A stretch of 46,418 nt of DNA from Mycobacterium sp. NS-7484 (GCF_001953975.1 NZ_MBEJ01000111.1:1-46418), one strand, 5' to 3'; counted from the first letter of the stretch, positions 1 to 12,558 are shown. Notes: generated from the letters alone by a model not told the origin. Program-made: numbers and translations.

Positions 1-88
1 GGCAACACCAGGCACTGCTGAGCGCCGACGACGACCCTTCTCCTAGTCGGCCGGGCCATCGGCCGGGCCGCTGCTTGGTGAGGATCTG
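1..88 (+). other. Left edge, possible tail of an upstream gene
   Basis: A plus-strand frame is open from base 3 to a TGA at 87-89 that overlaps the ATG of the next gene as TGATG. Another frame ends with TAG at 44-46. In M. tuberculosis guaB1 lies upstream of this gene pair, so a guaB1 3' end is possible, but too few residues remain to recognise it and the last codons of the open frame look unlike coding sequence. GTGAGG at about 77-82 can serve as ribosome binding site for the gene at 89. Confidence 0.3.
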
Positions 89-1448
<1,360 letters not shown>

Positions 1449-1456
<8 letters not shown>

Positions 1457-2540
1457 CATTCTGGGCGTGCTGTTGACCGTGCTGCTCCTGGCGGCGAACG
1501 CGTTCTTCGTGGCGGCGGAGTTCGCGCTGATCTCGGCTCGCCGGGACCGGTTGCAGGCCCTGGCCGAACAGGGGAAGCGCAGCGCCGTCACCGTGATCCG
1601 GGCCGGCGAGCACCTGTCGCTGATGCTGGCCGGTTCCCAACTTGGCATCACGATCTGCTCGATCCTGCTGGGCCGGGTCGGCGAACCGGCTGTCGCCCAC
1701 CTGCTGGAGATGCCGTTCGGGTTGCTCGGGGTCCCCGACGCCGTCCTGCACACCGTCTCGTTCATCGTGGCGCTGGCCGTCGTGGTGATCCTGCATGTGC
1801 TGCTCGGCGAGATGGTGCCGAAGAACATCGCGATCGCCGGGCCCGAGACCGCCGCGATGCTGCTGGTCCCGCCGTACCTGGTGTACATCCGCGCCGCCCG
1901 GCCATTCATCGCGTTCTACAACTGGTGCGCCAACGCCACCCTGCGGGCCTTCCGCGTCGAACCGAAGGACGAACTGGAATCGGCCGTGTCGACGGTCGAA
2001 CTCTCGGAGATGATCGCCGAGTCGGTGTCCGAAGGGCTGCTCGACACCGAGGAGCACGGCCGGTTGACCCGGGCCCTGCAGATTCGCAGCCGCACGGTCA
2101 GTGACGTGGCGATGCCGTTGGACGACATCCACGCCATCCCGGTCGCGGCCGAGGGCAGCGGTCCGACGGTCGGCGCGGTCGAGCAGGCCCTGACCGAGAC
2201 CGGTTACTCCCGCTTCCCGGTGACCGACACGTCCGGGACCGCCATCGGTTATCTGCACATCAAGGACGTGTTGCCGCAGCTCAACGATCCCGATGCGGTG
2301 GTGGACGTGGCGATGGTGCGTCCGCTGCCGCGGGTGCCCGCCTCGTTGCCGCTGCCCGACGCGCTGTCCCGGATGAGACGCAGCAACAGTCACCTGGCCC
2401 TGGTGATCGCCGACGGCACCGCCGCCGACAACCCCGACGGTGCCGATCCGGTCGGCGGCACCGTCACCGCCATGGTGGCGCTGGAGGATCTGGTCGAAGA
2501 CCTGGTCGGCACGGTGCGTGACGGTACGCACCGTGTCTGA
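1449..2540 (+). CDS. CNNM/CorC-family membrane protein, short paralogue
   Basis: The ATG at 1449 lies inside the end of the preceding gene (overlap ATGGGTGA) and gives 363 residues. The DUF21 membrane domain fills about the first 190 residues, with the family motif LLGEMVPKNIAIAG. CBS repeats follow, marked by TGYSRFPVTDTSG and by MVALEDLVEDLVGTVRDG near the end. Unlike its upstream neighbour it stops straight after the CBS pair and lacks the C-terminal CorC/HlyC domain. It corresponds to the M. tuberculosis Rv1841c type. A hetero-oligomer with the upstream protein is plausible, one partner carrying the extra cytoplasmic domain, but this is inference. Confidence 0.88.
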
Positions 2541-3426
2541 GCTGACGCTCTCGGCGATCGAACGGGTTCTCGACGAACCTGACTGGACCGCTGCCGAGGA
2601 GCGTCACCGCGACCGCGTCGAGCGCTTCGTGGCGCCGCACCGGCGCCGGCAGGAGCGCGGCGAGGCGCACCCGGTGTGGGACTTCCTATTCACCTACTAC
2701 AGCCTGCGGCCGCGCCAGTTGCGACGCTGGCATCCCGGCTTCGGCGCAGTGTTGGGCGGACCGGCCGCGCGGCGCTATCTCAGCGTCGGCGGTTACACCG
2801 AACACGCCCGCGGGGTCACCGTCGGGCATGACTATTTGGTCACACGCGCGGCGACCGTGCGGTTCGTGGCACGCCTGATGCGCGCCACCGCTTCGCGGAC
2901 ACCGCGGATGAACTGTTTCGGCCTCCACGAATGGGCCATGGTGTACCGCTCGCCCGAGATCCGCCACGGCCAGGTGCCGTTGCGCCTCGGTGCGACCGGA
3001 ACCGATGCGGTGGTCGAGTCGATGCCGTTGCGGTGCAGCCATTTCGACGCGTACCGCTTCTTCACCGAAGCCGCCGCCGGCCGCAACGACCGAGCGCTGA
3101 GCCGGGAGCAGCAGATCGACACCGAGCAGCCGGGCTGCATCCATGCCGCCATGGACTGCTACAAGTGGGCCTACAAATTGGGCCCGCTGGTGTCCTCGGA
3201 CCTGGTGATGGACGCGCTCGAACTGGCCGCCGACGCGCGGGCGTTGGATATGTGTGCCAGCCCATACGACTTGAGGCGCTATGGTTTCGAGCCGATCGCC
3301 ATCGAAACACCGGCCGGGCGTGCCGAATACGTCAGGGCGCAACAACGCATCACCGAACGTGCGGCTCCCTTGCGGATCACGCTGGCTAACCAGTGTGAGC
3401 TGTTGCTCACCGGGCTGGACGGCTGA
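2533..3426 (+). CDS. Conserved actinobacterial protein often named 3-methyladenine DNA glycosylase
   Basis: The GTG start at 2533 overlaps the stop of the previous gene (GTGTCTGA), giving 297 residues; a GTG at 2518 is the alternative. I recognise the family from the conserved block HPVWDFLFTYYSLRPRQLRR near the N-terminus, the Cys/His-rich stretch PGCIHAAMDCYKWAYKLGP, and the end YGFEPIAIETPAGRAEYVRA. Databases commonly call such proteins 3-methyladenine DNA glycosylase. I see no helix-hairpin-helix GPD motif, so the catalytic claim is weak. The conserved Cys and His residues would also fit a metal- or cofactor-binding enzyme. It closes the three-gene coupled operon and sits 78 bp before glcB. 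The family is fairly sure, the function is not. Confidence 0.7.
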   Translation: MSELTLSAIERVLDEPDWTAAEERHRDRVERFVAPHRRRQERGEAHPVWDFLFTYYSLRPRQLRRWHPGFGAVLGGPAARRYLSVGGYTEHARGVTVGHDYLVTRAATVRFVARLMRATASRTPRMNCFGLHEWAMVYRSPEIRHGQVPLRLGATGTDAVVESMPLRCSHFDAYRFFTEAAAGRNDRALSREQQIDTEQPGCIHAAMDCYKWAYKLGPLVSSDLVMDALELAADARALDMCASPYDLRRYGFEPIAIETPAGRAEYVRAQQRITERAAPLRITLANQCELLLTGLDG

Positions 3427-3447
3427 AAGGCCGACGTTACCAATGGG

Positions 3448-3483
3448 TAAGCTGGATAAACGGCAGGCGCCGCACGGCGCCTG
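3448..3483 (+). promoter_or_regulatory. Candidate glcB promoter with hairpin at the mRNA 5' end
   Basis: TAAGCT at 3448-3453 fits the mycobacterial TANNNT -10 box and would start transcription near 3460. Directly after it CAGGCGCC (3464-3471) and GGCGCCTG (3476-3483) form a perfect 8-bp stem with loop GCAC. A strong GGGAGG ribosome binding site follows before the ATG at 3505. The hairpin could protect the 5' end or modulate translation. It has no U-tract and so is less likely a terminator of the upstream operon. No clear -35 box is seen. Confidence 0.4.
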
Positions 3484-3504
3484 GAGCCGAGGGAGGAAAC
3501 GCGC

Positions 3505-5679
3505 ATGACCAATCGCGTGACTGTCGGAAACCTGCGCGTGGCACAGGTGCTGCACGACTTCATCACCAACGAGGCACTGCCGGGCACCGGCGTCGACCCG
3601 GACAGTTTCTGGTCCGGCGTGGACAAGGTCGTCGCTGACCTCACCCCCAAGAACCAGGACCTGCTGGCCCGTCGCGACGAGCTGCAGGCCCAGATCGACA
3701 AGTGGCACCGCTCGCACGTGCTCGAGCCGGTGGACCCCGAGGCCTACAAGCAGTTCCTCACCGACATCGGTTACCTGCTGCCCGAGCCGGCCGACTTCAC
3801 CGTCACCACCTCCGGCGTGGACGACGAGATCACCTCGACCGCGGGCCCGCAGCTGGTGGTGCCGATCCTCAACGCCCGCTTCGCGCTGAACGCCGCCAAC
3901 GCCCGGTGGGGCTCGCTGTACGACGCGCTGTACGGCACCGACGTCATCAGCGAAGAGGACGGTGCCGAGAAGGGCACGGGTTACAACAAGACCCGCGGCG
4001 ACAAGGTGATCGCGTACGCCCGCAAGTTCCTCGACGAGGCCGTGCCGCTGGCCGAGGGTTCGTGGGCCGACATCACCGAGGTCAAGATCGAAGACGGCGT
4101 GTTGTCCCCGGCCCTGGCCAACCCCGAACAGTTCGTCGGCTACACCGGCACGCTCGGTGAGCCGCAGTGGTCGGTGCTCCTGGTGAACCACGGTCTGCAC
4201 ATCGAGGTCCTCATCGACCCCGACTCCCCCATCGGCTCCACTGATGCCGCGGGCATCAAGGACGTGGTGCTGGAATCCGCGATCACCACGATCATGGACT
4301 TCGAGGACTCCGTGGCCGCCGTCGACGCCGACGACAAGGTGCTGGGCTACCGCAACTGGCTGGGCCTGAACCGCGGGGATCTCGCCGAAGAGGTCAGCAA
4401 GGGCGGTAAGACCTTCACCCGCGTGCTCAACCCGGACCGCACCTTCACTCGGCCGGACGGCGAGGGCGAGCTCACCCTGCCCGGCCGCAGCCTGCTGTTC
4501 GTCCGCAACGTGGGCCACCTGATGACCAACGACGCGATCGTGGACGCCGAAGGTAACGAGATCCCGGAGGGCATCCAGGACGCGCTGTTCACCGGCCTGA
4601 TCGCCATGCACGGCCTCAAGACCGGTGACGACAACGGGCCCCTGCAGAACAGCCGGACCGGCTCGGTCTACATCGTCAAGCCCAAGATGCACGGGCCCGA
4701 AGAGGTCGCGTTCACCTGCGAGCTGTTCAGCCGCGTCGAGGATGTCCTGGGCCTGCCGCAGGCGACGCTCAAGGTCGGCATCATGGACGAGGAGCGCCGC
4801 ACCACGGTCAACCTCAAGGCCGCCATCCTGGCCGCGTCCGACCGCGTGGTGTTCATCAACACCGGCTTCCTGGACCGCACCGGCGACGAGATCCACACGT
4901 CGATGGAGGCCGGCCCGATGATCCGCAAGGGCGCCATGAAGGCTCAGCCGTGGATCAAGGCCTACGAGGACAACAACGTCGACGTCGGCCTGGCCACCGG
5001 TCTGGCCGGCAAGGCGCAGATCGGCAAGGGCATGTGGGCCATGACCGATCTGATGGCCGACATGGTCGAGCAGAAGATCGGCCAGCCGAAGGCCGGTGCC
5101 ACCACCGCGTGGGTGCCGTCGCCGACCGCAGCCACTCTGCACGCGATGCACTACCACCAGGTGGACGTCGAGGCCGTGCAGAAGGAACTGGCCGGCAAGA
5201 CCCGCAGCACGATCGAGGAATTGCTGACGATCCCGCTCGCCGACTCGTCGCTGACCTGGTCGCCTGAGGAGATCCACGAAGAGGTCGACAACAACTGCCA
5301 GTCGATCCTGGGCTACGTGGTCCGCTGGATCGACGCCGGTGTCGGTTGTTCGAAGGTGCCCGACATCCACGACGTCGCGCTGATGGAAGACCGTGCCACG
5401 CTTCGGATCTCCAGCCAGCTGCTGGCGAACTGGCTGCGCCACGGCGTCATCACCGAAGAAGACGTCAAGGCCAGCCTGCGCCGGATGGCCGCGGTCGTCG
5501 ACGAGCAGAACGCCGGCGACCCCGCGTACCTGCCGATGGCTCCGGATCCGGAGGCCAGTATCGCCTTCGGTGCGGCGCAGGAGTTGATCCTGTCGGGCGC
5601 TGCGCAGCCCAACGGCTACACCGAGCCGATCCTGCACCGGCGTCGCCGCGAGTTCAAAGCGAGCACCGCCGGGAAGTGA
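3505..5679 (+). CDS. glcB: Malate synthase G
   Basis: The 724-residue protein condenses glyoxylate with acetyl-CoA to malate, the second step of the glyoxylate shunt, in the cytosol. The length is close to that of M. tuberculosis GlcB (741). Recognisable blocks are IMDFEDSVAAVDADDK, the FVRNVGHLMTND region of the TIM-barrel core, GIMDEERRTTVNLKAAI, and the C-terminal helical plug with QLLANWLRHGV. The start is fixed by GGGAGG eight bases upstream. It stands alone behind its own likely promoter. The gcvP/gcvH genes nearby make glycine, glyoxylate and serine interconversion a local theme. No key residue looks missing. Confidence 0.97.
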   Translation: MTNRVTVGNLRVAQVLHDFITNEALPGTGVDPDSFWSGVDKVVADLTPKNQDLLARRDELQAQIDKWHRSHVLEPVDPEAYKQFLTDIGYLLPEPADFTVTTSGVDDEITSTAGPQLVVPILNARFALNAANARWGSLYDALYGTDVISEEDGAEKGTGYNKTRGDKVIAYARKFLDEAVPLAEGSWADITEVKIEDGVLSPALANPEQFVGYTGTLGEPQWSVLLVNHGLHIEVLIDPDSPIGSTDAAGIKDVVLESAITTIMDFEDSVAAVDADDKVLGYRNWLGLNRGDLAEEVSKGGKTFTRVLNPDRTFTRPDGEGELTLPGRSLLFVRNVGHLMTNDAIVDAEGNEIPEGIQDALFTGLIAMHGLKTGDDNGPLQNSRTGSVYIVKPKMHGPEEVAFTCELFSRVEDVLGLPQATLKVGIMDEERRTTVNLKAAILAASDRVVFINTGFLDRTGDEIHTSMEAGPMIRKGAMKAQPWIKAYEDNNVDVGLATGLAGKAQIGKGMWAMTDLMADMVEQKIGQPKAGATTAWVPSPTAATLHAMHYHQVDVEAVQKELAGKTRSTIEELLTIPLADSSLTWSPEEIHEEVDNNCQSILGYVVRWIDAGVGCSKVPDIHDVALMEDRATLRISSQLLANWLRHGVITEEDVKASLRRMAAVVDEQNAGDPAYLPMAPDPEASIAFGAAQELILSGAAQPNGYTEPILHRRRREFKASTAGK

Positions 5680-5734
5680 TTAGACTTCGGCGGGTCCGGA
5701 TGACTAGACGGCGCGAGACGTACAGGGGTTAGGA

Positions 5735-7906
5735 ATGGGCAGGCACAGCATTCCCGACCCCGAGGATGCGGCCGAAGAGCCCGGCCACGGGCGCATCGGC
5801 GACTTCCGGTACTCCGGCGACTACGAACAATCGGGCCGCGAGCCGTCTCGACACGCCGATCACGGTTACCGAGACGAGCCCGAGTACCGTCCACCCCGTT
5901 ACGCAGACGGTGACGACGACTACGAATCCGATTACCACGACTCGGAGTACGCCGACTACGACGAAGCGGACTACGCCGAAGACGACGAGTACGCCGCCGG
6001 TTATCGCGGCGAGTATGCGTCCGGCTATCACGACGAGTACGCCGAAGATCTTGACGCGGACTACGCCGACGACGAGCCGACCACGCAGTTCGGTGCGGTC
6101 TCCGATGCCCCGCCCCCGCCCGCTCCGCCGCCGTCCGGTCGGCAGCACGGCGGGGACTGGGACGGCGGCGAATGGACCGGCAGCCACCGCGCGGTGCAGA
6201 CCGGCCGGCGCGGGGTCAGTGTCGGTGTGATCGTCGCACTGGTCACCGTGGTGGCCGTCGTCGGCGCGATGATCCTGTGGAAGTTCTTCGGGGATGTCCT
6301 GGCCGACCGCAGTGACGCCGCGGCCGCCCGCTGTGTCGACGGCGAGCTCGGGGTCGCGGTGATCGCCGACCCCACCATCTCGACGTACGTCGAAAGTCTG
6401 GCCAACAGCTACAACGAATCGGTCAGCCCGGTGGGCGACCGATGCGTCAAGGTCCGCGTGCAGTCCGCCGAATCCGACCGGGTGGTCAGCGGTTTCGCCA
6501 ACGCCTGGCCGAGCGAACTCGGTGACCGGCCGGCCCTGTGGATCCCGGCCAGCAGTATCGCCGAGGCGCGGCTGGAGGCCACCGCGGGCGCCAAGACCGT
6601 CAGCGACAGCCGGTCCCTGGTCACCTCCCCGGTGCTTCTCGCGGTCCGACCGCAGCTCAAGGATGCGTTGGCACAACAGAGTTGGGCCACCCTGCCGCAG
6701 CTGCAGAGCTCCCCGGCCGCGATGAACGCGCTCAAACTGCCCGGCTGGGGCACCCTCAAACTCGCACTGCCGACACGCAGCAACGGCGATGCCGCCTATC
6801 TGGCCGCCGAGGCCGTGGCCGCGGCCACCGCACCGTCAGGCGCGCCCCCCACCTCGGGCATGAGCGGTGTCAACAGCTTGTTGGGCGGACAACCCAAGCT
6901 CGACAACACCGAGTTGGGCACGGCGCTGGATGCGTTGATCGATGCGTCCGACCCGGCCACCGCACCGGTACACGCGGTCGCCACCACCGAACAGCAACTG
7001 TTCCAGCGGGGTAGCACGCTCGACGACGCCCAGTCCACGTTGGCCGGCTGGGTGCCGCCCGGCCCCACCGCCACCGCCGACTATCCCGCGGTGCTGCTGG
7101 CCGGTGACTGGCTGGAGAACGAGCAGGTGACCGCGGCCAGCGAGTTCGCCCGTTTCCTGCGCAAGCCGGAACAGCTCGCCGAGCTGGCCAAGGCCGGGTT
7201 CCGGGCCGAGGGGACGACGCCGCCGTCCAGCGACGTCACCGACTTCTCGGAACTGGCCGCGCCGCTGTCGGTCGGTGACAACACCATGCGGGTGACGCTG
7301 GCCAACGCCACGGCCACGCCGTCGGAGAGCCGCGCGGTCACCATCATGCTCGACCAGTCGATGCCGACCGAAGAGGGCGGCAAGTCCCGGTTGGCCAACG
7401 TCGTGGCCGCGCTCGACAGCCGACTCAAGGCCCTGCCGGACACCTCGGCAGTGGGATTGTGGACCTTCGACGGCACCGAGGGCCGGTCCGAAGTCTCGAT
7501 GGGGCCGCTGGCCGAGCCGGTGAGTGGGCAACGTCGTTCCGATGCACTGATTTCCACGCTGGATGAGCAGTCGGCGTCCGGTGGCGGGGCGGTGTCGTTC
7601 ACCACGCTGCGGCTGGTCTACAACGAGGCACTGGCCAAATACCGTGAGGGCCAGGCCAACTCCATCCTGGTGATCACCACCGGCCCACACACCGACCAGA
7701 GCCTTGACGGCGCGGGCCTGCAGGAGTTCATCCGCGGCGCGTTCGACCCGGCAAAGCCGGTGGCGGTCAACGTGATCGACTTCGGCGGGGGTTCCGACCG
7801 AGCCACCTGGGAAGCTGTGGCACAGGCCAGCAGCGGCACCTATCAACACGTAGCCAGCTCGGCCTCACCCGAATTGGCCACCGCCGTCAACACCCTGCTG
7901 GGCTGA
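5735..7906 (+). CDS. Membrane-anchored solute-binding/VWA protein (Rv1836c type)
   Basis: This 723-residue protein has a cytoplasmic N-terminus of about 150 residues very rich in Asp, Glu and Tyr, with repeated DDY/EYA-like units, then a proline-rich stretch. A single membrane span follows at about 166-186 (VSVGVIVALVTVVAVVGAMI), then an outer region resembling a bacterial solute-binding protein (about 205-500). A VWA-like domain ends the protein (about 525-720), with TIMLDQSMP at the metal site and FTTLRLVYNEAL after it. The MIDAS reads D-Q-S-M-P, so the second Ser of DxSxS is replaced. Gene order matches Rv1836c beside glcB. GGGGTTAGGA before the ATG is a fair ribosome binding site. Ligand and partner are unknown; VWA domains usually mediate protein binding. 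Confidence 0.85.
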   Translation: MGRHSIPDPEDAAEEPGHGRIGDFRYSGDYEQSGREPSRHADHGYRDEPEYRPPRYADGDDDYESDYHDSEYADYDEADYAEDDEYAAGYRGEYASGYHDEYAEDLDADYADDEPTTQFGAVSDAPPPPAPPPSGRQHGGDWDGGEWTGSHRAVQTGRRGVSVGVIVALVTVVAVVGAMILWKFFGDVLADRSDAAAARCVDGELGVAVIADPTISTYVESLANSYNESVSPVGDRCVKVRVQSAESDRVVSGFANAWPSELGDRPALWIPASSIAEARLEATAGAKTVSDSRSLVTSPVLLAVRPQLKDALAQQSWATLPQLQSSPAAMNALKLPGWGTLKLALPTRSNGDAAYLAAEAVAAATAPSGAPPTSGMSGVNSLLGGQPKLDNTELGTALDALIDASDPATAPVHAVATTEQQLFQRGSTLDDAQSTLAGWVPPGPTATADYPAVLLAGDWLENEQVTAASEFARFLRKPEQLAELAKAGFRAEGTTPPSSDVTDFSELAAPLSVGDNTMRVTLANATATPSESRAVTIMLDQSMPTEEGGKSRLANVVAALDSRLKALPDTSAVGLWTFDGTEGRSEVSMGPLAEPVSGQRRSDALISTLDEQSASGGGAVSFTTLRLVYNEALAKYREGQANSILVITTGPHTDQSLDGAGLQEFIRGAFDPAKPVAVNVIDFGGGSDRATWEAVAQASSGTYQHVASSASPELATAVNTLLG

Positions 7907-7980
7907 ACCGGTCGCTTGGGCTGAGCCGGTCGCTTGGGCTGAACCGGTCGCTTGGGCTGAGCCGGTCGCTTGGGCTGAGC
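7901..7980 (+). repeat. 18-bp tandem repeat at a gene end (VNTR-like)
   Basis: Four units of GGCTGARCCGGTCGCTTG (R is A or G, alternating) run from 7901 to 7972, and a fifth partial unit ends at about 7981. The first unit contains the stop codon of the upstream gene (TGA 7904-7906). Because 18 is a multiple of three, every unit repeats the stop in the same frame. The array could therefore expand or shrink without changing the protein. Confidence 0.9.
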
Positions 7981-7992
7981 CCGCCGCGCCGT

Positions 7993-8043
7993 TTTCTACC
8001 TCAGGGTCGTTCCGAACGACTTAGCACGACCCTGAGGTAGAAA
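7993..8043. repeat. Perfect 18-bp inverted repeat between convergent genes
   Basis: TTTCTACCTCAGGGTCGT (7993-8010) is exactly complementary to 8026-8043, with a 15-base spacer. A second, mutually exclusive palindrome, GTCGTTC-C-GAACGAC (8006-8020), uses the inner end of the left arm. It lies between the converging transcripts of the VWA gene and gcvP, so a two-way terminator is possible. But the T-run is at the 5' side and the A-run at the 3' side on both strands, the reverse of a classic terminator. A dispersed palindromic element is the other reading. Confidence 0.8.
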
Positions 8044-8056
8044 TCGACGAGCGTAC

Positions 8057-8088
8057 GCGCTACGCGAACGCTCCAGCTGTTGGGCGCG

Positions 8089-8100
<12 letters not shown>
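8057..8100. repeat. 15-bp direct repeat copying the gcvP stop region
   Basis: GCGCTACGCGAACGC occurs at 8057-8071 and at 8086-8100. The right copy holds the last codons and stop of gcvP (minus strand), and the left copy lies just downstream of it. TCCA follows both copies, with a one-base difference in spacing. It looks like a small local duplication of the gene end, matching the stop-codon repeat of the opposite gene. Confidence 0.8.
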
Positions 8101-10923
<2,823 letters not shown>

Positions 10924-10977
10924 TAGACTCCCTGAGGCGCAGACGTGCGCAGACGCGCAGACGTCGTAGGCGTCCCT

Positions 10978-11170
10978 CCCCCTCTGTCGTCGACCCGGTC
11001 CGGGCGCCTGAGAGATTCAGCCCCTGCGGGCCTTTCCCCATGGGCGGGTGCTCGACGGCACCACTTTCCAGAGGCATCGGGGCCTGGCGCGGTCCTGGGT
11101 GCCTGAGAGGTTGACGGAGAGGTATTGCTCCTTCGGCGTCCGTGACTGGCTGTCACGAAGCTCTCCCGCA
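10978..11170 (-). promoter_or_regulatory. Tandem glycine riboswitch upstream of gcvP
   Basis: On the minus strand two successive aptamer-like modules are visible. The first (about 11091-11170) starts with GGGAGAGC and holds CCGAAGGAGCAA and CCTCTCAGGCACCCAGGACCG. The second (about 10978-11075) holds GGGGAAAGGC and ATCTCTCAGGCGCCCGGACCG. The CTCTCAGGC...GGACCG core is characteristic of glycine aptamers, and two copies in a row form the classic tandem type. The leader then runs about 55 nt to the gcvP ribosome binding site, through three GCGCAGACG repeats (plus-strand reading, 10937-10963). No intrinsic terminator is obvious, so control may act on translation. Confidence 0.93.
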
Positions 11171-11203
11171 CGAGGGCGATGCGTCGCCTATCTTACCGGG
11201 CGG

Positions 11204-11824
11204 CTAGCCGATCTTGCGGTCGCGACTCTTGCGCCGCGAGGCCAGCTCGTCTTCGGGCGCGGCGATGGACTCGCCACCGTCGGCGCGCTCGCCCGGGAAG
11301 TCGGCGATCGCACCGGTCAGCTCGCGCATCGCACCCGACACCGCGATGCCGAACACGCCCTGGCCGCCCTGCAACAGGTCCACGACCTCCTCGGCCGACG
11401 TGCATTCGTAGACCGTGGTGCCGTCGGAGAACAGCGTGATGTTGGCCAGGTCCTGCACGCCGCGCTGACGCAGGTGATCGACCGCGACCCGGATGTTGTG
11501 CAACGAGATGCCCGTGTCCAGGAGCCGTTTGACGATCTTGAGAACCAGGATGTCCTTGAACGAGTACAGCCGCTGACTGCCCGATCCGGCGGCACCGCGG
11601 ATGGACGGGACCACCAGCGAGGTGCGGGCCCAGTAGTCCAGCTGCCGATAGGTGATCCCGGCGATCTGGCAGGCGCTCGGACCGCGGTAGCCGACCAGTT
11701 CGTCAGGTACCGAGTCATCGGGGAACAACCCACCCTGGACGGCTTCGCCGGACGGCCTGACAGGCGGCTCCGCGCCGCTTCCGGTGGTCAGATCCAGCTC
11801 TTCCTGCCGTGGCGTGTCACCCAC
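11204..11824 (-). CDS. resR: MerR-type transcription regulator (Rv1830 type)
   Basis: This 206-residue protein has a MerR-like winged helix-turn-helix. GYRGPSACQIAGITYRQLDY is the recognition region (about residues 45-65), and RTSLVVPSIRGAAGSGSQR with YSFKDILVLKIVKRLLDTGI follows. The C-terminal half would dimerise; no ligand-binding Cys cluster is seen. Order (gcvB side, then Rv1829 type, then Rv1828 type, then garA) marks it as the M. tuberculosis Rv1830 orthologue, which has been named resR or mcdR and linked to growth and division control and drug resilience. The GTG start at 11824 follows GAGAGG. A 239-bp gap upstream probably holds its own promoter. The symbol rests on synteny. Confidence 0.85.
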   Translation of the reverse strand: MGDTPRQEELDLTTGSGAEPPVRPSGEAVQGGLFPDDSVPDELVGYRGPSACQIAGITYRQLDYWARTSLVVPSIRGAAGSGSQRLYSFKDILVLKIVKRLLDTGISLHNIRVAVDHLRQRGVQDLANITLFSDGTTVYECTSAEEVVDLLQGGQGVFGIAVSGAMRELTGAIADFPGERADGGESIAAPEDELASRRKSRDRKIG

Positions 11825-12063
11825 TGTGAATCCTCTCGCCGTTCGAACTCGCCCGCGCCATACTCAATGTCCTGCACCACAGCAACCTCTGCCACGGCGG
11901 TTTTCGGCAAGCTCGAATGTGTCGAGCATACGCTTCCCGCCGGGCCCGGAATGCCCGCTGCCAAGAAAGTATGGCGCCCGAATCCGCGCCCCGATGACTG
12001 CCGCGCCGCGTGTTGACACCGATATGCCCAGTTGAGACGTATCCGTGACCTCGCGGGCGCCGG

Positions 12064-12558
12064 TCATGTCGCCTTGAAGTCGTCCGGGGAGACGCTGTCC
12101 AGGAACTCCTTGAACTTCTCCACCTCGTCTTCGCGGACGGTGCCGGTGGCCTCTTCGTCGTTCTCGTCGGGAATCAGCAACCCGGCCTCGGCCAGCACCG
12201 CCTCCTCGACGTAGATCGGCACGCCGACACGCAGGGCGATCGCCACCGAATCCGACGGGCGGGCCGACACCTTGACGTCACGGTCGAAGATCAGGTCGGC
12301 ATAGAAGGTGCCTTCCTGGAGGTCGACGATGCGCACCTCTTTGAGCGAATGCCCCAGGGCCGTGATGACATCGCGGATCAGATCATGGGTGAGCGGCCGG
12401 GCGGGCTCGACACCCTGCTGCTCCAGCGCGATCGCCGCGGCTTCGGACTGACCGATCCAGATCGGCAGATAGCGATCACCGTTGGATTCCCGCAAGAGCA
12501 ACACGGGCTGGTTCTGCGGCTGCTCAACCCGAATGCCGACCACACGAACCTCAGCCAT
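12064..12558 (-). CDS. Bifunctional-nuclease-domain (BFN, DUF151) protein, Rv1829 type
   Basis: The ATG at 12558 gives 164 residues, the same length I recall for Rv1829. The BFN fold spans nearly the whole protein, with RYLPIWIGQSEAAAIALEQQ, RPLTHDLIRDVI and ARPSDSVAIALRVGVPIYVE as hallmark blocks. The last 40 residues are acidic and probably flexible. Family members have been reported with nuclease activity in other organisms, and the structure of the Thermotoga relative is known. The mycobacterial role is not settled. It sits between two MerR-type regulator genes and has been kept there across mycobacteria, suggesting a regulatory or stress role. Upstream in-frame codons add nothing conserved. 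Confidence 0.88.
   Translation of the reverse strand: MAEVRVVGIRVEQPQNQPVLLLRESNGDRYLPIWIGQSEAAAIALEQQGVEPARPLTHDLIRDVITALGHSLKEVRIVDLQEGTFYADLIFDRDVKVSARPSDSVAIALRVGVPIYVEEAVLAEAGLLIPDENDEEATGTVREDEVEKFKEFLDSVSPDDFKAT

Noticed and set aside
1..88. guaB1 3' end as a firm gene call
   Set aside because: Fewer than 30 codons and two competing frames; not recognisable from the sequence.
2686..5637. Very long open frame on the minus strand opposite glcB
   Set aside because: It is a mirror frame created by high GC at third positions of malate synthase; its product is low-complexity His/Gln/Val/Arg-rich and matches no family.
7901..7980. CRISPR-like repeat array
   Set aside because: Units are contiguous without spacers and no cas gene is present; it is a tandem repeat.
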